From Gari tellinella (taxonomy: Eukaryota > Mollusca > Bivalvia > Cardiida > Psammobiidae): 64,000 nt of DNA. The translations under genes were made by a program, and so were the position numbers. The DNA is taken from NCBI GenBank assembly GCA_922989275.2, contig OV277857.1, positions 2,294,001-2,358,000 on the forward strand, read 5' to 3'. Of this stretch, positions 34,990-47,600 are shown piece after piece. Within the stretch, counting starts at the first letter, position 1. Every line of letters starts with the position of its first letter. The notes beneath the pieces are model-generated. The model ran no database searches. It was not told the DNA's origin and worked only from the letters and a program-made list of their open reading frames with translations.

Positions 34990-35391
34990 TGTATGAGTGT
35001 TCAATATTTATCATTTTTAATAAACGAGTTGACTAAAATAATATGACGCGAGCCTTGGCGAGCGTCATATTCATTTTAGTCAACGAGTTTATTAAAAATG
35101 ATAAATAATGAACACGAATGTGATATTCTATTTATCACATTACAAGTCTAAGCACCTATTAAATTGATTTGAAGCCATAGTTTGTAGACCCTACGCTATA
35201 TAGATTTTCCGCCAAACGTTACGTTGTTTACGTTAACGTCATAGTAAATGACTTCATTTGGCACCCCGCTACATGCAGCGCTTATGGACGAACAAGTTAG
35301 GCCGGAGCCCAAAAAACGATATTCCACTAGTGGATTACGATATTTATACAATCGCTTTATGCAACTCCCAGACCGCAAATTATGTGATAAT
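34990..35391. repeat. TTATCACAT element, copy 2
   Basis: Same structure as 31985-32381, with ends TTATCACATTA and TTATGTGATAA. The adjacent palindrome is longer (TTAGTCAACGAGTTTATTAA and complement). Confidence 0.6.
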
Positions 35392-35836
35392 ATTAGATAT
35401 GACTTTTTATGCCTTTAATTTATTCCTCTTCCACTGAACAGAATATGCAACATAAATAATTTTATATCTTAACAGATGGTAGCGTAAAGCAAGCTGAAAT
35501 TTAAATACACATTCTGTTTTACCTTCAACCTGCTTTAATTGGTCACCTGTCTTCAAAACTAGAAATAGGCACTGGGGTAATGGGTTAACCCTTTACCTGA
35601 TAGCCTATTTCTAGTATTGAAGAAAGGTGACCAAGTAAAGCAGGTTGAAAGTAAAGCAGAATGCGCCGTATGGCGCATTCTGCTTTACTTTCAGCCTGCT
35701 TTAAGCTATCAACTGCTAGACTAAGGAAAGTATTAAATATGACACATATTCATTACGGTATATATTGGAACTATTTTCTTCAGCGGATGAATAAAATGCA
35801 AGTGCTAAAAGTCGCTTCTATAAGGGAAAGGGTTAA
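35390..35836. mobile_element. Two family A MITEs
   Basis: A left-truncated copy 35390-35588, then a full copy 35585-35836 (TTAACCCTTTACCTGATAG to AAGGGAAAGGGTTAA) with a perfect central hairpin. Confidence 0.7.
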
Positions 35837-36109
35837 GTGATAACCTGTTTCCAGTACAAGAAACTGGCTATGGGGACTGGGTAGGTCTAGTGGGTAAACT
35901 GGAGGTGTCTTAAAACATTAACGGCTTTATATAGATTTGACTGTATATTGTATATGTTTATGTTCTGTTAAGTTTTGTAATACATGGAATGTAATTAAAA
36001 TATTAAACTGACAAAATCATATTGTTTTCGTTGTTTACACATCAATCTCATTTTTCTTACCATTAGTTATTGACCATAAGCCTTAAAAGTACTCAAGTTG
36101 AACTATTGT

Positions 36110-37607
36110 GATACTGCTCTGTCTGGCGTCCATCTGTCCTTCCGTGCTTACGAGAGGGTACTTATGTGGCTAAAATTCTTAGCCCCATAATTAAAAAACA
36201 TTAACCTGGCCGTCTGTTGTGACATTAACCTGGCCATTTCTTGTGACATTAACCTGGCCAGTTGTGGGACATAGAGTTAGGGTTAGCCTCCAGATCATTT
36301 TTTTCCAAGTTAGAGCAAAAAGAAATTGTCTGTTGTGTGGCTAGCCACGCAAAAGAAAACAATAGAAAATAGCAACATAAGTATCCTCCCGTAAGAACGT
36401 TCGTCTGTCAACAATTGAAAACGACTTCTACTCTGATACCAATAGTCCCAGTGTAACCAAACTTCATCAGAAGTATCAGTAGGGTTGGGCAATGAAAAGT
36501 TGTTAAAAACTTGTGGATGGGGTTATTTGTCTGGTTACCATGGCAGCCGTGCACAATATCTGGAATAATCTTTTTCTCCGAAAGTACTGCTCCGATTTCA
36601 ATTTGGTTTTCACCAAAATGTTTCTCAATGGATAGACTTTAAATGTTGTTCAAAGAATTTTGATTCGTTAAAAAACATGGCCGCCAGAGGGCGTAGTCAT
36701 TTTCCGTGTTATGAAATATCGAATTTACAGTTAAAACCTTCTAGAAGTCACATTTTTGGCTATATTGTAATGAAATTTTGTCAGTGTTATGTCCTTGATA
36801 ATAGAGTTTAGGTCATACTTGAATATAGATCATGTCAGCTCATAAAGTAGGTCAGTAGGTCCAGGAACGTAGATTATATAATCTACGTTCCTGGTAGGTC
36901 AAATGGCAGAAAAAGCTTTTTGCTGCTCCAGAGGCCATATTTTTAGCCCAATCTTCTAAACATAGGTTAAAAAGTAGGTCAGTAGGTAAAACATAGAAAA
37001 AACTTCGATACACTGAAGGAGCCATATTTTAAGCTTTAACTTGCTCAGAAGGATCACCTTAACAAAATCTAGGCGATGTAGTAATATGGATTACTGGGTG
37101 TCAAAAAGTGGATCAGTAGGTCAAATCATAGGAAGAGCTTAACATTATTCTAGGGCCCACATATTTTGCCCTTATTTCATGAAACTACTTCTGGTTGATT
37201 ACCTTGACAAAATCTAGGTCATTTATGAATATGGGTTATGTCTGAATAAAAAGTAGGTCAGTAGGTCAAGTCATAAAAAAGGCTTATGAACACTTTAGGT
37301 CCATATAATTTTAGCCCCAAATTCTCGAAACTTGCTCAAAATAATCACCTTGACAAAATCTAGGTAATTTATAAATATGTCAGTTATGTCAGGTCAAAAG
37401 TAGGTCATAAGATAAAATCATAGAAGGCTTATGGACCCTCTACTTCATATGGAGTACACAAATCAACATTATCCAGACACATTTGCTTCTTAATTGTAAC
37501 AGTCAAGGTGCTAGTGTGGGTGTTAATCACCCTAAGTGATACGTCTAGTTAAATCTTGGAACTTTGTACTCTTGTGAGCGTCTTAGAGCCCATTGGGCTC
37601 TTGTTTT
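36110..37607 (+). repeat. Helentron-like element with ~125-150-bp tandem core
   Basis: The core repeats AAAGTAGGTCAGTAGGTC and CCTTGACAAAATCTAGG. The 3' end has the AGAGCCCATTGGGCTCT hairpin followed by TGTTTTT. The 5' end is less certain. A 32-bp palindrome is inserted at 36862. Confidence 0.62.
36855..36900. repeat. 32-bp palindromic insertion with 7-bp direct repeats
   Basis: Core 36862-36893 is a perfect palindrome starting CAGGAACGTAGATTAT. GTAGGTC flanks it on both sides. Sibling tandem units nearby lack the insertion. Confidence 0.82.
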
Positions 37608-38066
37608 TATAATATATTACAAAATGACAAACAGTGAAGACACTGATCAAAGTGATCCTGCAGGAGCCCTCTGATCATGAAATTTTCACTGTTTGCATAG
37701 GACAAGTGTACTCTTCACAGGTACACTTTTGGTAAAGGACGCATATATGCGTCACTAGGGCTCAATTAAGTTTAAATGCAGGAGTTTGGTTTATCGTCCC
37801 ACCAACAGTATTTCTGTGAAATGGAGGCGGTGTCTACTTGAGACAGATATACTGCTGCTACACGATGATAGCGTAGAAACAACATGGCACGATACCATAC
37901 CCAGTCATAATGTAAACCGACACCGGACAGACCATTCACGACAGAATGAACTTTGCTAGCCCCCTATATCTTATTTACATCAAGACAAAAACATGAGATT
38001 TGGAGTCAGAAATCTTTTCTCTCTTTTTTGTTTTGTTACAAATACACCATTCGGTTTTCAGTCTAT

Positions 38067-38314
38067 TTAACCCTAGCGACGAGTATATCGGTCATTAACA
38101 AACAGTGTACCTTTTATGAGTTCACTTGTCCTATACAAACAGTGTAGACTCTGCTCAGAGGGCGCTAGCATGAACTCTCTAATCATGGTTTGCACTGTTT
38201 GTCATTTTGCAATACCATCACATTGTCAAAATGAATCCTGAATGGTCAAAAATTGAATAGACTTCTTTGGAAATTAGAATTTTCCATTACAAGTTTCAAG
38301 GGTGAATGAGTTAA
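38067..38314. mobile_element. TTAA foldback MITE, family B, abutting the NRPS-like paralogue stop codon
   Basis: TTAACCCTAGCGACGAG at the left; right TTAA at 38311-38314. That TTAA contains the TAA stop of the minus-strand paralogue, so everything 3' of the stop is MITE. Confidence 0.78.
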
Positions 38315-41300
38315 ATACCGAAGGCGATTTTGTACATCTCGAGAAGTTCCCGTGCAGGTTTCATGAGTTCTTTCACATTGTCAGATGTTTCTTTGTCTGT
38401 GTTCGTAGTATTGAATATTGGCCAGTTAGGTGCCATGTCCCAGAACTTTGACAAGAAAAATGGCAATAGCGGTACGAGTTCCTGATTTGTGTCATCAGCT
38501 TTTTTAAGCAGTTCTCTCCAATCCTGCAAAGGTAAGGGTTTAAGGTCCATTCCATCGAAAAGTTCTTTAAAAGGAATGGTATCCTTGTTGAACAAATGAT
38601 AGACCCGCTCATATGCCCCATGCTCCGTACTATAAAGTTTCAATGCAATATGTATCATAACTTTAGAACAGACATCTACTGGAATAAGGTCATATGGGAA
38701 ATCCATATCTGGATATGCGCCAAGTTTTTTCATTCCTATCATGGTTCTTGCAAATAGGTCATTTTTAGGCCCAAGTCCATCAGTACTGCGCCCAGATACC
38801 CTCGCTGGTCTGAATATTGCACCACCGGGGAGGAAATCAAGAGCCTGTATCACTAATCTTTCGCTTGCCCACTTGCTTTGTCCATAACCTCCTTCTATGC
38901 ACAGTGGGTCGTCGAAAAACTCCGATTCGCTACATATTCGACGATCTTTTCCAGCTTTAACAGGCTCAGATGGGAACAAAAATACGCTGAGTGAAGAAGT
39001 TGTGAACAGATATTTCTGAACCCCTGTAGAAGCAAACTTAATGAATTCCTTTGTGCCTTGAACGTTTGCCACTCTGTGATCTTGATATGTAGTGTTGAAA
39101 TTCATCATTGCAGCATTCATGAAAACTACGTCAACAGCATAACAGAGAGATTTGTATATATCTGGGGCAATACTCATGTTCTTCTGAGACAAGTCGGAAA
39201 TTACAACAGCTACTCTAGACGAATACTCAAACTTCCACAGTCCGTACTTTCTCATGTTATCAATGATTCTGCCCATACCTCGAACTTCTGTGGATTCTCT
39301 AACCATACAGCAAATATGTGCATCTGTTTGCTCAAGCAGTTCCGACAGTAGAAATGCCCCAAGGAAACCAGTCACTCCAGAGATGAGGACACTTTTCGGG
39401 TGCCTTCTTGACTGGCATGCCCGGGTTACTGCAGGAAGACTTTGGAATTGTACTGACCGCCGTCGCTCATGGTTTGGAAAAATACTGGTGTCTAACTCAG
39501 AGTCGTGGTATATCATTTCCCTCAGTTCTTCTTGTGAGATTACGTTAGTAGAGTTTGACTTGAGTTCACGTCGCTTTCGAATGACTTCAGAAAACTCTTC
39601 AATCGTGTCAGCTGTACCGAGATCTGTGAAGGAAACATTGACCTTGAGAACATTCTCAAATAATTTTAGCAGTAGAACTAACTGAAGTGAGTTTCCACCA
39701 AGATCTCTAAAAGAACTTTGCATATGGAGAGAATACACAAATGAATCTTCTAGTTTGAAAAGCTGACACCACATATTTGCAACTTGTAATTCTGTGCCCT
39801 GCAGTTGACTTTCGCGACAAGTGTCTACTTGCAAATGTATATCTTCGTTACGTTCGAGCTGTTTTCTGTTGATCTTCCCATTTAAGGTTATAGGAAAATC
39901 AGTCATATCTAGTCGCTGTATATATGCGGGAATCATATAGTGTGGTAATATCTTTGAAAGGTACTGTCGTAGCTCGGAAACGTCGACACATTTCGGTGCA
40001 ATATATGCAACAATCGAAAGCTCCTTTGTTTGTTCACACTTATGGGTGACTATTATTGCCGTCCCAACTTTTGGATGCTGAATGCATGCTTGCTCAATCT
40101 CGCTGATATTTATGCTATGACCTCTTATTTTTATTTGATTATCATTTCTTCCAACAAACGTGATGTTTCCATCTTTATCTCTGAATGCGTAATCACCACT
40201 TTTGTACACTACTGCATTACTATCATCCAGTGGGAATTTCACAAACTTGCCCTTATTGAAATGAGTTGCGTGCCCAACATATCCATGACTTAAACCTTTT
40301 CCACCAATGTAGATTTCACCTATGACATCAGGTGGTACGGGACTCATGAAGTCATCAAACAGATAGACATTGACACCATCTATTGCTTTTCCAATGGGCA
40401 GCTCTATTTTAACGTCTTCGTACTTTGTCCCAGGAATATATTCATAACATGTTGCGCACACTGTCGTTTCAGTTGGTCCATAGGCATTGAAAAAGCGAAT
40501 TTGCCCCGTTGAAGTCCATTTAACGGCGATTTCAAGTGTACACAGTTCTCCCGCAGAAACCGCCTTCTTTAGAAGAGGAAGTTCAGTTGGTGAGTAGATG
40601 CGTAGTGCGGAACTTGGCAAAGTAATCACTGAAACTTTCATTTGATTCATGGCATGCACAAAATCTCGTCCATGACGTTCAGATTGCCCTAGAATTGCAA
40701 GTGTTGCACCAGAAAGCAAACTTATGAAAGTCTCTGAAATAGATGCATCAAATCCAATCGAGGCAAACTGTGCAATGACGTCACCAGGAAAAATGCCCCA
40801 GCATGTGATCTGTGATAAAGCAAGATTGATTACACTTGATTCCTTGACCATGACACCCTTTGGCCTGCCTGTTGAACCTGATGTGTACATGATGTATGCA
40901 ACGTCCTCGTCTAGTACTTCCATATCTGTTGTTTTCGAATAACTATTCATCATACTATCACAGTGGTAAGAATGATCTGATTGTGTGTCAGGTTTATCGA
41001 TTTGTACCACTGCCAATAGCTCTCCTGCTACTTCATGAACATATTTTATACACAGGCGGATATTGAACACGTTCGGGCTACACTTATCGAATGTTTCTTT
41101 CGTCATTATTATATGCTGGACTTTAGCATCCTTAAGCGTAAATGATATTCTGTTCACTGGGAATTCAATTGGAATAGGTACAAAAATTACCCCAATGCTT
41201 ACCAAAGCCAATAACGAAACAACATATGCTATGCTATTCGGCAAATGAAGGGCCACGAGATCTTTCACACCCGTTTCGTTTAATATACAACATTTTAGAT

Positions 41301-42157
41301 TATTTGCAAAGTTGGAGGTTTCTTCGGACAATTTCCTGTAAGACATTATGTTTTTGGTAGTTTTAATGGCGATTCGATGAGGCGTTATCCTGCACTGGTT
41401 GTTTAAAAGCACGCCCAATTTCCCATTTATCAACGTTCCAATGGTGCTTGGTTGTTTATAAAATCTGTTAAGATCATCCATCGACACTAAAGAAATCGAT
41501 CGTAATTTAGTATCTTTGCATTTGCTAATAGCTTGAAGAAATGCTGTGAAGCTGTGTAGAGTTCCAGTGATACCTTTGTAATCCAGGACAGAGTGTTCGT
41601 TATAAAGTACTTCTACTTCACGGCAGTTTGAGCCAAACAAAATCAGTATGTTACAGTCCTGTATTATTTCATCGACATATTTTGGTGTTGCAGTTGTAGA
41701 ACTTATTACGATATTGTGATTGGTTGTTCTTCTGGTACCTCTTCTGTCCATAGTACGGTAGAACAAATCAGTTATGACTGTTCCGTTTTCTTTAAGCGAG
41801 TTCAGCTCATCTAAGCATCTCTCAAGACTTCTTAAAACATTCATATTGCAATCGACACTGAACGTTGCCGGTACGATTGAGCTATGGGCATGCTGGTTGT
41901 TTTCCAAAAGGCCAACATGCACAGAGTCTGTACAGTTGACCCGCCCAAAGAAATAACACAAACCAAGCTTGTAGATGTTCAACATTTTTAGCGTCTTTAC
42001 TAACGAAAGGAAGAGTAAAATTAGCAAACAAACTTTTAACCTTGGGAGGCTGAGTTGTGACGCTAGATGGAATGTTCTGACATGTGTTTTGCCTATAAAA
42101 CAGCAAAGGCTCATAGTTTCCTATCTTTTGTCGCAAAAAGTCTTCGTTTTTATTCAT
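38311..42157 (-). pseudogene. Frameshifted paralogue of the NRPS-like gene: condensation remnant - adenylation - carrier - reductase
   Basis: Same orientation and domain order as the gene at 59641, but the formyltransferase part is absent. Homology begins at ATG 42157 (NKNEDFLRQKIGNYEPLLFYR) and continues in that frame to about 41950. One extra base in the A-run at 41947-41949 then shifts the frame. The remainder is open for over 3.6 kb with all motifs intact: YTSGSTGRPKG, FDASISE, NAYGPTETT, NGKINRK, LGGNS, GVTGFLG and YGQSKWASE. A longer apparent ORF starting at 42114 enters in the wrong frame and is not homologous until the shift. An in-frame TAG sits just upstream of the homologous region. 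It may be a recent pseudogene, a gene translated from an internal Met as A-T-R, or an assembly error in a short homopolymer. A TATA box lies about 105 bp upstream of the ATG. The stop codon overlaps the TTAA target site of a MITE. Confidence 0.82.
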
Positions 42158-42263
42158 GCTGACTCTTTCAACATGTTTCCCAAAGTTTATCCACTATTTG
42201 TTTTCGACAGCAAGATTGTTCACAGATGCGATTCGTCTAAATTTGCGTATACAAGCCCCCTTA

Positions 42264-42273
42264 TATTTATATA
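42264..42273 (-). promoter_or_regulatory. TATA box upstream of the NRPS-like paralogue
   Basis: TATATAAATA on the minus strand, about 105 bp before ATG 42157. A start site some 30 bp downstream would give a roughly 80-nt leader holding one short upstream ORF (ATG TTG AAA GAG TCA GCA TGA). Position and sequence fit a promoter; expression is not shown. Confidence 0.5.
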
Positions 42274-42639
42274 GAGGAGTGCATATGTACAGCTAGTTTC
42301 TTTTTAGAAATGAACTCTAATATGAGAAACACTGTACTTGTAAATGATGAGTCTGTAAGAAACGCTGGACTGAACTGTTCAAGATTTCAATATTCTAACT
42401 GACACCAACTGATGAATGTTGAATGGTATCCCCGACTCAAATATTCCAGTGTATGTACTGGGTTACACATGTATATGAAACGCCCACCGTCTGAAAAGTA
42501 AATGGTACGAATCAATATACATGTAGAATCGTATTTTAGAATAAACATAATTATGTTGGACATAAGAACTGGGTAACAGATCTAAGAAAACACATTTGTT
42601 CAAACGGTTATGGATATACATGGGAGGCGCAGGAGGTTT

Positions 42640-43433
42640 CAAATCCAGTACTAATTTTAGTTGAGTATACCCAGAGATTAAAAGACAAATATGTACAAAA
42701 TTGGTCTTCTAGATGCCTGGAAAATACTTAACTAAACCATTATCACCATTTTAAATTAGACTATGATAAAGAGACGTACATTACGGTTCTAGATATACAT
42801 TAATACAGAAGATGTTTAGCTAGTTTCAGAAGTTCGGCACACTGCCTTGAGATTGAAACAGGTCGATATTATAATAATTTTTTATAGAAAGGGAATTTAG
42901 ATATTGTCCATACTGTAATGGCAGTATAGAAGACGAATATCATTTTTTGCTTATTTTATAAATTGAGGGTGTAACTCAGCCATGGATTATACAATACTCA
43001 ACAAAACAACATGGAGCGTATTGTTTTAAACATTCGTTTTAGGTAGGATTTGTGAACTACTCTCCGACTCTACACTGAAACAAACAAAACATCATGGAGA
43101 GTATTGTTTTTAACATTCGTTTTACGATTTGTGAACTACTTTCCGGCTCCACACTAAAAAAATATATATAAATAAATAAAAAGTTATGCCATTGATCTTT
43201 TTAATTTTGATTTTACAAACTAACAACTTTATAATCTTAGTAATAATATTGGAAGAATGTCCATGTTTCCATGTAACTCCATAATGTATCATGTTTATTG
43301 TGAATGTAGTATTTGTCTTTTCTCGCTTTGTATGTACCCTTATATGATTTCATGTGAAGCGCTTTTGAACGCACAACTCTTGCGTGAAAAGAGCGCTATT
43401 TAAATCGGATATAATAATAATAATAATAATAAA
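42640..43433 (+). mobile_element. Degraded LINE 3' end
   Basis: Broken reading frames give FRSSAHCLEIETGRYYNN and YCPYCNGSIEDEYHFLLI, the conserved tail of LINE ORF2 in many invertebrates. The UTR holds a ~100-bp tandem duplication (42997-43160) and ends in the ATA repeat. Confidence 0.65.
43411..43433 (+). repeat. ATA microsatellite, probable LINE tail
   Basis: ATAATAATA repeat directly after GAGCGCTATTTAAATCGG, the usual style of 3' end in CR1/jockey-like LINEs. Confidence 0.65.
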
Positions 43434-44097
43434 AATATGTTCACAGTTAAATGAGTTGTGTTCATTGTACATATCAAAATATTATCATGAATATCCAAAT
43501 ATTAACACGTTTTATGGTCTCATGGCTTGCAAAACCCCACACGTAATAAGAAATCTTGCATTATATGTTTATAAGGCATTTGAAATTAGAAAATTGTTCA
43601 CATCAGTATTTCATTAAGGTACATACAAGCCATGCTTAAGCCGTGGACGAGGCCTTATATATGACACATCTTTAGTTGAAATTATATGTGTATTTTCGAG
43701 AATTTATGACCTGATCACTGTGTATTGTTAGAATTTTATATGTGAACGTATTTGTGTATGGACCGGTGGTCATATGACGCAATAAACGGCGAAACTGTAT
43801 GATAGCAAGTGAAAGGGTATAAGTCTTACACAGCCTTTTTCTAAAATGGGTTTTGACACACCAGTAGGTTTTATTTTATTTTAAAACGAAAGTACACTTT
43901 TTTCTAAAATAGCTCTTTCTTAACTCACGCAATTATATAAAAGAGGACACAGTTTATAGCCAGGCGAGACGTCGAGTAAGACATTCTTATGCATTAGCAC
44001 ATAGCTTGCATCCACGCAATACACCAATTTGTCACTGCATGTGAATTAACCCATTTGCGCCCAGTGGATTCTTCAATGTTTTATATTGAATTAGTCC

Positions 44098-47000
44098 TTT
44101 TTTAGCTCGCCTGTACGTAGTACATGATGAGCTATTGCAATACCCCCGGCGCAGTCGTCGTGAACGGCGTAAACAATTTTAAGAAAATGTCTATAACTTC
44201 TATGTCCCTTGAGGTATTGCTTTCAAAGTTGGTATGTGTGTGTATATGGACAAGACCTTTTCATGCACAGAAAAAATTAGACCCATGTGACCTTGACCTT
44301 GAACTTAGGGCCTGCGTTTAGGTTTCGAAATCTGCGTTTAGGTTTCGAAAAATGCCTTTAAACTTCTATGTCCCTTGAGGTATTGCTTCCATAGTTGGTA
44401 TGTGTGTGTATATAGACAAGACCTTTCCATGCACAGAAAAAATTAGACCCCTGTGACCTTGACCTTGAACTTAGGGCCTGCGTTTAGGTTTCGAAATCTG
44501 CGTTTAGGTTTCGAAAAATGCCTTTAAACTTCTATGTCCCTTGAGGTATTGCTTCAATAGTTGGTATGTGTGTGTATATGGACAAGACCTTTCCATGCAC
44601 AGAAAAATTTAGACCCCTGTGACCTTGACCTTGAACTTAGGGCCTGCGTTTAGGTTTCAAAATCTGCGTTTAGGTTTTGAAAAATGCCTTTAACTTCTAT
44701 ATCCATTAAGGTATTGCTTCCATAGTCGGTATGTGTGTGTATATAGACATGACCTTTCCATGCACAGAAAAAATTAGACCCCTGTGACCTTGACCTTGAA
44801 CTTAGGGCCTGCGTTTAGGTTTCGAAATCTGTGTTTAGGTTTCGAAAAATGCCTTAAACTTCTATTTCCCTTGAGGTATTGCTTCAATAGTTGGTATGTT
44901 TGTGTATATGGACAAGACCTTTGCATGGACAGAAATAATTTTACCCCTGTGACCTTGACCTTGAACTTAGGGCCTGCGTTTAGGTTTCGAAATCTGTGTT
45001 TAAGTTTAGAAAAATGCCTTTAACTTCTATTTCCCTTGAGGTATTGCTTCAATAGTTGGTATGTGTGTGTATATGGACAAGACCTTTCCATGCACAGAAA
45101 TTGTTTGACCCCTGTGACCTTGACCTTGAACTTAGGGCCTGCGTTTAGGTTTCGAAATCTGTGTTTAAGTTTCAAAAAATGTCTTTAAACTTCTATTTCC
45201 CTTGAGGTGTTGCTTTCATAGTTGGTATGTATGTGTATATGGACAAGACCTTTACATGCAAAGAAATATTTAGACCCCTGTGACCTTGAACTTAGGGCCT
45301 GTGTTTAGGTTTTGAAATCTGTGTTTAGGTTTAGAAAAATGCCTTTAACTTCTATGTCCTTTGAGGTATTGCTTTTACAGTTGGTATGTGTGTGTATATG
45401 GACAAGACCTTTCCATGCACAGAAATTGTTTGACCCCTGTGACCTTGACCTTGAACTTATGGCCTGTGTTTAGGTTTCGAAATCTGCGTTTAGGTTTTGA
45501 AAAATGCCTTTAACTTCTATATCCCTTAAGGTATTGCTTCCATAGTCTGTATGTGTTTGTATGTAGACAAGACCTTTCCATGCTCAGAAAAATTTAGACT
45601 CCTGTGACCTTGACCTTGAACTTAGGGCCTGCGTTTAGGTTTCGAAATCTGCGTTTAAGTTTCGAAAAATGCCTTTAAACTTCTATATCCATTAAGGTAT
45701 TGCTTCCATAGTCGGTATGTGTGTGTATATAGACATGACCTTTCCATGCACAGAAAAAATTGGACCCCTGTGACCTTGACCTTGAACTTAGGGCCTGCGT
45801 TTAGGTTTCGAAATCTGTGTTTAAGTTTCAAAAAATGCCTTTAACTTCTATTTCCCTTGAGGTATTGCTTTCATAGTTGGTATGTATGTGTATATGGACA
45901 AGACCTTTACATGCAAAGACATATTTAGACCCGTGTGACCTTGAACTTAGGGCCTGTGTTTAGGTTTTGAAATCTGTGTTTAGGTTTAGAAAAATGCCTT
46001 TAACTTCTATGTCCTTTGAGGTATTGCTTTTACAGTTGGTATGTGTGTGTATATGGACAAGACCTTTCCATGCACAGAAATTTTTTGACCCCTGTGACCT
46101 TGACCTTGAACTTATGGCCTGTGTTTAGGTTTCGAAATCTGCGTTTAGGTTTTGAAAAATGCCTTTAACTTCTATATCCCTTAAGGTATTGCTTCCATAG
46201 TCTGTATGTGTTTGTATGTAGACAAGACCTTTCCATGCTCAGAAAAATTTAGACTCCTGTGACCTTGACCTTGAACTTAGGGCCTGCGTTTAGGTTTCTA
46301 AATCTGCGTTTAAGTTTCGAAAAATGCCTTTAACTTCTATGTCCCTTGAGGTATTGCTTCCATAGTTGGTATGTGTGTGTATATGGACAAGACCTTTCCA
46401 TGCACAGAAAAAATTAGACTCCTGTGACCTTGACCTTGAACTTAGGGCCTGCGTTTAGGTTTCGAAGTCTGCATTTAGGTTTCGAAAAATGCCTTTAACT
46501 TCTATGTCCCTTGAGGTATTGCTTTCATAGTTGGTATGTATGTGTATATGGACAAGACCTTTACATGCACAGAAAAATTTAGACCCCTGTGACCTTGACC
46601 TTGAACTTAGGGCCTGTGTTTAGGTTTCGAAAAATGCCTTTAACTTCTATGTCCTTTGAGGTATTGCTTTCATAGTTGGTATGTATGTGTATATGGACAT
46701 GACCTTTCGATGCACAGAAACATTTAGACCCCTGTGACCTTGACCTTGAACTAAGAGCCTGTGTTTAGGTTTCGAAATCTGCGTTTAAGTTTAGAAAATC
46801 CATTTAACTTCTATATCCTTTGAGGTATTGCTTTCATAGTTGGTATGTGTGTGTATATGGACAAGACCTTTCCATGCACAGATAAATTTGGACCCTTGTG
46901 ACCTTGAACTTAGGGCCTGTGTTTAGGTTTTGAAAAATGCCTTTTACTTCTATGTCCCTTGAGGTATTGCTTTCATAGTTGGTTTATGTGTGTATATGGA

Positions 47001-47600
47001 CAAGACCTTTCCAGGCACTGCAAAATTTAGACCCCTGTGACATTGACTTTGAACTTAGGGCCAATGTTTAGTTTTCGAAATCTGTGTTTTGGTTTTTCAA
47101 AATTTTTATTTCTCCTATGTCCATTGAAATATTCCTTTCATATTCAGTTTGCATGTGTATATGGACAACATCTTTCCTTGCATGCAAAATGTTTGAGCCC
47201 TCTGACCTTGACCTGACCTAAGGATCCGCGTTTAGGTTTCAAAGTCTGCGTTTAGGTTTCTCAAAATTTCTTTAACTCATACATCCATTGAGGTATTTCT
47301 TTCATATTTGGCATGCATGTGTATATGGACACGATCTTTCTATGCATGCAAAAAAATTAGCCCCTTGACCTTGAACTAAGGTCGTGAAAGGTTTTAGGTT
47401 TCGAAATCTGCGTTTAGGTTTCAAAACTGCTTATAATTCCTATGTCCCTTGAGGTGTTATTTTCATATTTGATTTGCCAGTGTATATGGACAAGACCTTT
47501 CCATGCAGGCAAAAAGGTTGACCTCTGTGACCTTGAGTGTGCTTTTAAGTTTCTAAAGGTGCCGGTGGCGAGCTTTGTTGTCTCTCTGACAACTCTTGTT
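44098..47600 (+). repeat. Helentron-like element with large ~165-bp tandem array
   Basis: Starts TTTTTAGCTCGCCTG; ends with a GTTGTCTCTCTGACAAC hairpin and TCTTGTT. The interior has about 19 units of TTCTATGTCCCTTGAGGTAT...CCTTGACCTTGAACTTAGGG, the last few degenerate. Short ORFs within it repeat with the array and are not genes. Confidence 0.75.

Noticed and set aside
38311..42114. Taking 42114 as the real start of the NRPS-like paralogue
   Set aside because: The first ~55 residues from this ATG do not match the sister protein, whereas another frame starting at 42157 does until the extra base near 41948.
44124..45023. Short ORFs with repeated DLDLELRAC and LTLNLGPAFRFRNL
   Set aside because: They recur with the 165-bp tandem unit and are by-products of the array.
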